64,000 nt of DNA from JANQGH01 sp039177555 (GTDB lineage: Bacteria > Pseudomonadota > Alphaproteobacteria > DSM-16000 > Inquilinaceae). The notes beneath the pieces were generated by a model, which was not told the origin of the DNA, did not search any database, and saw only the letters and a list, made by a program, of their open reading frames with translations. Made by a program: the position numbers and the translations under genes. Below are positions 58,676-64,000 of the stretch, piece by piece (within the stretch, counting starts at the first letter, position 1; the number at the start of each line of letters is the position of its first letter). The DNA lies in contig JBCDFV010000014.1 in assembly GCA_039177555.1 (NCBI GenBank), positions 1 through 64,000 on the forward strand, written 5' to 3'.

Positions 58676-58837
58676 TTGCCAACCGTGTCCTCTTTTCTAC
58701 GCCGCTGGCGATTTCCCATGCTCGTTCTTCTGGCTGTGTCACTGACGGTCACGGCCTGCGGCCGCCGGCCGGCCAATGTCAGTGCGCCGCAGGGTGAGCA
58801 GGAAGACACCTTCCCCGGCCGCTATCCGGCCTACTGA
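58676..58837 (+). CDS. Small LptM-like lipoprotein
   Basis: 53 residues from TTG 58676. A basic N-terminus, hydrophobic stretch and lipobox LTVTACGRR (Cys near residue 27) followed by a short Pro-rich tail. AGGAG overlaps the argH stop codon and lies 4 bases before the TTG; GTG 58685 and ATG 58718 are in-frame alternatives. Its size, lipobox C-G-R pattern and place between argH and lysA match LptM (YifL-like), an outer-membrane lipoprotein that helps assemble the LPS transporter LptD. It is missed or misstarted by many gene finders. Confidence 0.8.
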   Translation: MPTVSSFLRRWRFPMLVLLAVSLTVTACGRRPANVSAPQGEQEDTFPGRYPAY

Positions 58838-58857
58838 CCGCACCAGCGCTTCCCCCA

Positions 58858-60126
58858 ATGACCGGTTTCGCCTATCGCGGCGGCATTCTGCACGCCGAGG
58901 ACGTTCCGCTGCCGACCATCGCCGAGGCGGTGGGCACGCCGTGCTATGTCTACTCGACGGCCATCCTTCAGGACCGGTATCGCGCGTATGACAAGGCGCT
59001 CGGCCCGCTTGGCGTGCGCATCTGTTATGCCCTGAAGGCCAGCTCTAACCAGGCGATCCTGCGCCTGTTCGCCGAGGAAGGCGCTGGCATGGACGTGGTC
59101 AGCGACGGCGAGATGCGCCGGGCCCTGGCCGCCGGCGTCGCGCCCGATCGCATCGTCTTCTCCGGCGTCGGCAAGACCCGCGAGGAATTGGTCGACGCGC
59201 TGACGGAGAAACTGGCCCAGATCAACGTGGAGTCACGCGAGGAACTGACGCTGCTGAACGAGGTCGCCGGCGCGCTGGGCCGGCGGGCGCCGGTCGCGCT
59301 GCGCATCAACCCGGACGTCGACGCCCGCACCCATGTCAAGATCACGACGGGCCTGCGCGAGAACAAGTTCGGCATCGATATCGACCACGCCGCCGAAGTC
59401 TATCGCCAGGCGGCCGAACTGCCGAACATCGCGCCGCAAGGGCTGGCGGTGCATCTGGGCAGCCAGTTGCTGGACCTCACACCCTACCGCGACGCTTACC
59501 GCAAGCTGGCGGACCTGGTTCGCGCGCTGCGCGCCGATGGGCTGACCGTCGACAATCTCGATCTCGGCGGCGGCATCGGCATTAGCTACCGCGCGGGCGA
59601 AACCCCGCCGGATCTGGCGGCGTACGCCGAGATCGTGCGCGAGATCCTGACACCGCTTGGCTGCCACATGATGGTCGAACCGGGTCGGTCGCTGGTCGGC
59701 GATGCCGGCATCCTCTTGAGCCGCGTGATCTATCGCAAGTACGGCCTCAGCCGCGATTTCCTGATCGTGGACGCGGCGATGAACGATCTCGTCCGTCCGG
59801 CCATGTACGACGCCTGGCACGAAATCCTGCCCGTTACCGAACCAGCGCCGGATGCCGAACCCTCGGCGGTCGACATTGTCGGCCCTGTCTGCGAGAGCGG
59901 CGATACCTTTGCCAAGGAACGCGCCGTGCCGCCGCTGACCGACGGTGATCTGCTGGCGTTTTCGCAAGCCGGTGCCTACAGCGCCGTCATGGCCTCGACC
60001 TACAACTCCAGACCCCTCGTGCCGGAGGTTCTGGTTCAGGGCTCCGCCTTCGCGATTGTCAGAAAGCGGCCCACTTTCGAAGAGATGATCGCCCTGGAGA
60101 CATCGCCGCCCTGGCAAAAGGGCTGA
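58858..60126 (+). CDS. lysA: Diaminopimelate decarboxylase
   Basis: 422 residues, fold-type III PLP enzyme, last step of lysine synthesis. PLP Lys is in ICYALKASSNQAILRL near residue 58; other motifs are GAGMDVVSDGEMRRAL, RINPDVDARTHVKITTGLRENKFGID, LDLGGGIGISY, VEPGRSLVGDAG and the catalytic Cys in VGPVCESGDTFAKE. It follows the LptM-like gene by 20 bases on the same strand. TIGR02302 follows 20 bases later. Confidence 0.97.
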   Translation: MTGFAYRGGILHAEDVPLPTIAEAVGTPCYVYSTAILQDRYRAYDKALGPLGVRICYALKASSNQAILRLFAEEGAGMDVVSDGEMRRALAAGVAPDRIVFSGVGKTREELVDALTEKLAQINVESREELTLLNEVAGALGRRAPVALRINPDVDARTHVKITTGLRENKFGIDIDHAAEVYRQAAELPNIAPQGLAVHLGSQLLDLTPYRDAYRKLADLVRALRADGLTVDNLDLGGGIGISYRAGETPPDLAAYAEIVREILTPLGCHMMVEPGRSLVGDAGILLSRVIYRKYGLSRDFLIVDAAMNDLVRPAMYDAWHEILPVTEPAPDAEPSAVDIVGPVCESGDTFAKERAVPPLTDGDLLAFSQAGAYSAVMASTYNSRPLVPEVLVQGSAFAIVRKRPTFEEMIALETSPPWQKG

Positions 60127-60146
60127 AAAGGCACCAAACTTAGTTG

Positions 60147-62585
60147 ATGAGCGACGCCCCGCATCGCCACCCGTTCCGACACCGCCTTGCCATCGCCCTG
60201 GCGTGGCTGGCGCTGGTGTGGGAGGCCGCCTGGCCGCGCCTCTGGCCGCCGGTCGCGGTGGCGCTGATCTTCGCCATCCTGGCACTCTTCGATCTGCCGG
60301 CGTTGCTGCCTTGGTGGGCGCACTGGCTGGTTCTGGCGGGCTTTGCCGGCGCGACCCTTTACTTGCTGGGCCGCGGCTGGCGCCGATTTCAGTGGCCCGG
60401 CAGGGGACGGTCCGCACGGCGGGTCGAGTTGGCGTCGAACTGGCGGCATCGTCCCTTGACCGGCGCCGGCGACCAGCAGATGGCCGGAACGACCGATTCC
60501 GGCAGCCGCACGCTGTGGCAGACATACCGGGACGACCTCGGTCGACGGCGCAGCGGCTTGCGGGTTGGTTGGCCCCATCCCGGTACCGCCATGCCCGATC
60601 GTTTTGGCCTACGGCCGATGCTGGTGCTGACGCTGTTCATCGCCCTGGTCGTCAGCGGCGGCGAGCGCACGGATCGACTGGCCTTCGCCCTATCGCCGGG
60701 CACCGGTGCGGCCGCCGCTTCAGTTCCGGTCGCGCTCGACCTGTTCCTGATGCCGCCGGACTACACCAGGATGCCGCCGCTTTATCGGACCGGTGCCGTG
60801 GACGAGGCCGACCTGACGGGGCCGGTTGGCAGCGTGCTCATGGCCCGCGTATCCGGCACCCGTTCATCGCCGGACATGCGCCTTGGCGCGCAGTCCTTTG
60901 ATTTTTCGACCTTGGGTGCCGACGGCTACGAAGTCGAGGTGTTGCCGCGAGACAGCGGCCAGGTCTCGATCGAGGCCGGCGGTACGGCGTTGGGCAGTTG
61001 GTTCTTGACCCTGACACCGGACAATCCGCCCGAGATAGCGTTCGCCGAACCGCCGGAGGCGACCAGCCGTTGGGCCACCCGCATCGCCTGGCAAGGGGAG
61101 GATGAGTTCGGCATCACGGCCATCCGCCTGCACATCGAACTGGCCGAAACCGCGCTTGAGATCCTCAACCGGGAGCCGGAAGTCTTTATCTTAAGCGAGC
61201 CGATCCGCCCGCCGACCGAAACGGACGGCATCGCCTTTCAGGACCTGACCCCGCACCGATGGGCCGGCCTGCCGGTCGTGATGCGGCTGGAGGCCGATGA
61301 CGGCGCCGGCCAGACCGGGCACAGCGCAGAGGTCGAAATGACCTTGCCCGAACGGGTTTTCACCCATCCGGTGGCGCAAGCGATCATCGATCAGCGCCGC
61401 AGGCTGATGCGCGATGTCACCCAGGCCGGCTTCGTGGCCGAGATCCTGCAGGATCTGTCGCTCAGGCCCAACCGGTTCGGTCACGACATCGTCGTCTTCA
61501 TGGCCTTGCGCACGGCGGCGCGGCGCCTGGAATGGTCCGACGACGTCGCCGCCTCGGCCGAGCCGATCGTGGCGCTCTTGTGGGAAACCGCGCTGCGGCT
61601 GGAAGATGGCGACCTGTCGCTGGCCTTGGACCGCCTGCGCGACGCACAGCAGGCTCTGCAAGAGGCGCTGGAGGGCGACGCCAGCGACGAAGAAATCAGC
61701 CAGTTGATGGAAGACCTGCGCGCGGCCATGGACGCTTATATGGAAGCGATGGGCCAGGACCTGATGGAGCGGCTGGAAAGCGGCGAACTGGGCGAGCTTC
61801 AGTTCGGCGATCCGCAACAGATGATCGATCGAAGCCAGCTCGACGAGATGTTGAACCAGATCGAGGAGCTGGGCCAGTCCGGTGCCCGCGAAGAGGCCAG
61901 CGAGTTGCTGTCGCAGCTTCAGCAGATGATGGAAAACCTGCAGTCGGGCATGCAGATGGCCCAACCGGGCCAGCAGTCCCAAGGGCTGGAGATGCTGGAA
62001 GACCTGCAGGCGCTGACCCAGGCGCAGCAGCAACTGCTCGACCAGACGTTTCAGCAAGCGACGCGCACGCCGCGCGGCGAGCCCGGCGATCAGCAATTCA
62101 GCCGGGAGGCCGGGCAGGTTCAAGAGGCGCTGCGGCGCCAGCTTGGCGATACCATGCGCCAGCTGGGTGAAATGATGGGCGACATACCGGGCGAGCTCGG
62201 CCGCGCCGAGCTGTCGATGCGCGACGCCGAGCGTGCCGTGGGTCAAGGGGCGCCGCGCCGGGCGACAGACCCCCAGATGGAAGCGCTGGATCAACTGCAA
62301 CAGGGCATGCAGGGCTTTGCTGAACAGCTGATGGAACAGATGGCCCAGCAGGGCCAGGGCGTACAGCCGGGACAGGTGCTGCCGCAGCGCGGACAGGGCG
62401 AAGACCCGCTGGGCCGCCGGGTCGACGGCGATGGCGGCATCTCGACCGACGGCATGGACCTGCCGCCCGCATCCGCCGTCGACCGGGCGCGTGGCATTCT
62501 GGATGAGTTGCGCCGCCGTGCCGGCGAACGGCAGCGCCCGCAGGACGAACTGGACTACATCGACCGTCTGTTGCGGCGGTTTTAG
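60147..62585 (+). CDS. TIGR02302/DUF4175 family membrane protein
   Basis: 812 residues. Two N-terminal hydrophobic segments (PVAVALIFAILALFDLPALLPWWAHWLVLAGFAG) and a third near 160 (PMLVLTLFIALVVSG). A central beta-rich periplasmic region contains VALDLFLMPPDYTRMPPLYR and APDNPPEIAF-like turns. The C-terminal 350 residues are a long Gln/Met/Glu-rich coiled coil (QLMEDLRAAMDAYMEAMGQDLMERLESG ... QQMMENLQSGMQMAQPGQQSQG). The family is restricted to alphaproteobacteria, function unknown, probably envelope-linked. The ATG at 60147 is preferred to the in-frame TTG at 60144. It follows lysA by 20 bases. Confidence 0.88.
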   Translation: MSDAPHRHPFRHRLAIALAWLALVWEAAWPRLWPPVAVALIFAILALFDLPALLPWWAHWLVLAGFAGATLYLLGRGWRRFQWPGRGRSARRVELASNWRHRPLTGAGDQQMAGTTDSGSRTLWQTYRDDLGRRRSGLRVGWPHPGTAMPDRFGLRPMLVLTLFIALVVSGGERTDRLAFALSPGTGAAAASVPVALDLFLMPPDYTRMPPLYRTGAVDEADLTGPVGSVLMARVSGTRSSPDMRLGAQSFDFSTLGADGYEVEVLPRDSGQVSIEAGGTALGSWFLTLTPDNPPEIAFAEPPEATSRWATRIAWQGEDEFGITAIRLHIELAETALEILNREPEVFILSEPIRPPTETDGIAFQDLTPHRWAGLPVVMRLEADDGAGQTGHSAEVEMTLPERVFTHPVAQAIIDQRRRLMRDVTQAGFVAEILQDLSLRPNRFGHDIVVFMALRTAARRLEWSDDVAASAEPIVALLWETALRLEDGDLSLALDRLRDAQQALQEALEGDASDEEISQLMEDLRAAMDAYMEAMGQDLMERLESGELGELQFGDPQQMIDRSQLDEMLNQIEELGQSGAREEASELLSQLQQMMENLQSGMQMAQPGQQSQGLEMLEDLQALTQAQQQLLDQTFQQATRTPRGEPGDQQFSREAGQVQEALRRQLGDTMRQLGEMMGDIPGELGRAELSMRDAERAVGQGAPRRATDPQMEALDQLQQGMQGFAEQLMEQMAQQGQGVQPGQVLPQRGQGEDPLGRRVDGDGGISTDGMDLPPASAVDRARGILDELRRRAGERQRPQDELDYIDRLLRRF

Positions 62586-62591
62586 GCGGTC

Positions 62592-63356
62592 TCAGCCTGG
62601 GTCTTGGGCCGCGAAGGCGACGGACGCGTCAACCGCACCGTCCGGCCAATCCTCGATCACGAGTTCAAAATCCACGGTTTCCCCGGCCTCAAGGCTGGGC
62701 GCGGCAAGAGGAACGGTATGGCTCGCCAGGGCGGCCCCGTCCCCGTCGCGCAGCGTGACCTGAAGCGGCGCAAGACGCCTTGCGTGATCCGCCCCGTTCA
62801 CGATGGCGCCCGAAACCAGCAGGTCTTCGTCGTCGCCGAACGCGACCACCAGGTCCTCGATCCGAAGTGCCGGCTGAAGTTCCGGGTGGTCCGCCAACAC
62901 GGCGGGATCGACGGGCAGGCCGATGGCCTCATAGACGACGATCGCAGGCGGATAGAAGCGAACCACATCGTCCCTGGCGACCGCGCCCAAAACAACTACC
63001 GCGCCAACCAGCAGTATCAACAACGTCCAAAACGCCGCCGGCACGCGCGAACGGCGCAGCACGACCGTCGACGGTAGCTGGCCGCTGACCGGCGGATACG
63101 GGTCGGGCGCCGGCACCCGGCCGGGCTCGTCGACCGGTGCTTCGTATCGCGACGCCGTAAGGTCCGGCCCGGTTGCAGGCGCCGGCTCGGCGACAGGCTG
63201 TGTTTCGGCCACACTCGGTGAAACGACACTCTCAGGAGGCCGGCGCGCGAACCAGACATGGTGGCATCGCACGCATTTGACGCGCCGGCCGGCATCACCA
63301 AGCTGAACCGGGTTCACCAAGTACCGGGCCTGGCAGCTTGGGCAACTTAGGATCAT
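62592..63356 (-). CDS. Zinc-ribbon (MJ0042-type) membrane protein, DUF3426-like
   Basis: 254 residues. The N-terminal zinc ribbon MILSCPSCQARYLVNPVQLGDAGRRVKCVRCHHVWFA (four Cys, about 5-33), a Pro-rich linker, one membrane segment (FWTLLILLVGAVVVLGAVA near 115-135) and a C-terminal beta domain typical of DUF3426 proteins (LRIEDLVVAFGDDEDLLVSGAIVN ... VIEDWPDGAVDASVAFA). Such genes lie divergent from ftsE in many alphaproteobacteria, as here. The role is unknown. The start at 63356 fits the zinc ribbon. Confidence 0.88.
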   Translation of the reverse strand: MILSCPSCQARYLVNPVQLGDAGRRVKCVRCHHVWFARRPPESVVSPSVAETQPVAEPAPATGPDLTASRYEAPVDEPGRVPAPDPYPPVSGQLPSTVVLRRSRVPAAFWTLLILLVGAVVVLGAVARDDVVRFYPPAIVVYEAIGLPVDPAVLADHPELQPALRIEDLVVAFGDDEDLLVSGAIVNGADHARRLAPLQVTLRDGDGAALASHTVPLAAPSLEAGETVDFELVIEDWPDGAVDASVAFAAQDPG

Positions 63357-63534
63357 CGACGTCCTGCTCGAACTTAGGACCACTCAGGCGGAGGATAAGA
63401 GCCGCGCGACAGCCACGCAAGCGGACAGGCGACGCCCCCAAGCCCGGAAGACAGGTCGCTAGACGTGCGGAATCGGTCGTGCCATCTTGCGGCCAAGGGT
63501 TTCAAAGAATCGCTTACGTCAGCCACCTAAGCCA

Positions 63535-64000
63535 GTGAACCGGGTAGAACCGCTTATCCGATTCGACCATGTCGGCCTGCGCTACGGCTCGGGGCCGGAG
63601 GTCTTGCGCGACCTGACGTTCACCGTGCCGGCCGGCGCCTTCGCCTTTGTCACGGGGCCAAGCGGGGCGGGGAAGAGCTCCCTGATCCGCCTGATGCATT
63701 TGAGCCACCGGCCGTCACGCGGCCTGATTCGGATGTTCGGCCGCGATATGGCGACATTGGCCAAGCGTGACCTGCCGGCCATTCGTCGTCGGATTGGCGT
63801 TGTATTTCAGGACTTTCAACTGCTGAACCACCTGTCGATCGTGGACAATGTCGCCCTGCCCCTAAGGCTGGCGGGCGTCAACGGCGACGGCGTTCGCAGC
63901 CATGTGCTGGACCTCTTGCGCTGGGTCGGATTGGGCGATCGGCTGGAGGCCTCGCCGGCCACCCTGTCGGGCGGCGAGCAACAGCGGGTCGCGATCGCCC
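63535..64000 (+). CDS. ftsE: Cell division ABC ATPase FtsE (partial, runs off the window)
   Basis: Start GTG 63535; 155 codons are visible and the frame is open at the edge. The FtsE ATPase shows Walker A VTGPSGAGKSSLIRLM near residue 40-53, the Q-loop IGVVFQDFQLLNHLSIVDNVALPLRL, and the signature TLSGGEQQRVAIA at the very end. FtsE with the membrane protein FtsX controls peptidoglycan hydrolases at the septum; ftsX should follow beyond the window. It diverges from the MJ0042 gene. Confidence 0.93.
   Translation, partial: MNRVEPLIRFDHVGLRYGSGPEVLRDLTFTVPAGAFAFVTGPSGAGKSSLIRLMHLSHRPSRGLIRMFGRDMATLAKRDLPAIRRRIGVVFQDFQLLNHLSIVDNVALPLRLAGVNGDGVRSHVLDLLRWVGLGDRLEASPATLSGGEQQRVAIA

Noticed and set aside
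1..64000. CRISPR array, rRNA operon, tmRNA or SRP RNA
   Set aside because: No regularly spaced direct repeats and no conserved RNA cores (for example the SRP loop) were seen on either strand.

Overview
The window is about 64 kb of GC-rich, gene-dense chromosome from an alphaproteobacterium, probably a Rhodospirillales-like lineage (the order is a guess). The class is suggested by gene content and order: DUF3108 next to rpmB, Atm1-type exporter next to MeaB, YqaA-DsbB-Coq7, HIG1-type protein next to a PduO-type adenosyltransferase, argH-lptM-lysA-TIGR02302, and an MJ0042 zinc-ribbon gene divergent from ftsE. Almost everything looks like core chromosome. There is no prophage, CRISPR array or rRNA. 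Two tRNA genes are present, Gln(UUG) and Leu(CAA), both on the minus strand with CCA encoded.

Layout. 1-2 kb: the start of an insertion-sequence transposase runs off the left edge, followed by a divergent SDR dehydrogenase/TetR pair and a small membrane protein. 2-13 kb: tRNA-Gln, a Sel1/peptidoglycan-binding membrane protein, an orphan iron-type ABC permease, a dienelactone-hydrolase-like protein, upp, a DHA2-type MFS exporter, the tgt plus YhhQ queuosine pair, rpmB and a DUF3108 protein. 13-22 kb: a sulfotransferase-like protein, MeaB GTPase, Atm1-like exporter, EamA transporter, DUF883 and DUF1469 envelope proteins, a secreted protein and methylmalonyl-CoA mutase. 22-29 kb: HAD phosphatase, pyrD and DUF952; an S24 repressor-like regulator; then a tightly overlapping aminotransferase, GNAT, FkbM methyltransferase and DUF1624 acyltransferase run, and a glycerophosphodiesterase.

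29.4-33.8 kb is the most unusual block. A stand-alone Prim-Pol (primase/polymerase) domain gene lies 2 bases upstream of a GT2-GT4 fusion glycosyltransferase, which overlaps by 4 bases a fusion of a GT32 domain with an Anp1/GT62-like domain. 34-43 kb: a secreted hydrolase, a conspicuously AT-rich HAD phosphatase gene that looks acquired, a DUF3095 cyclase-like protein, a lytic transglycosylase, a phytase-like esterase, a DUF3179 protein, a PBP4-type carboxypeptidase and cysteine synthase. 44-54 kb: tRNA-Leu, YqaA-DsbB-Coq7, HNH nuclease, esterase, gluQRS, Nudix, cobalamin adenosyltransferase, 3-hydroxyacyl-CoA dehydrogenase, TetR and DUF2852. 54-64 kb: a cyclase homologue with a broken metal site, an AA_synth protein, YtoQ, a TlpA-like thioredoxin, argH, a small lipoprotein, lysA, TIGR02302, the zinc-ribbon protein and the start of ftsE.

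Functional links across the window: adenosylcobalamin use (methylmalonyl-CoA mutase, MeaB, ATP:cob(I)alamin adenosyltransferase); queuosine in tRNA (Tgt, YhhQ-type importer, GluQ-RS); redox and quinone maintenance (DsbB, TlpA-like, Coq7); and envelope/glycan work (glycosyltransferases, FkbM, DUF1624, PBP4, lytic transglycosylase, LptM-like lipoprotein). All functions are inferred from motifs and family memory; no searches were run.
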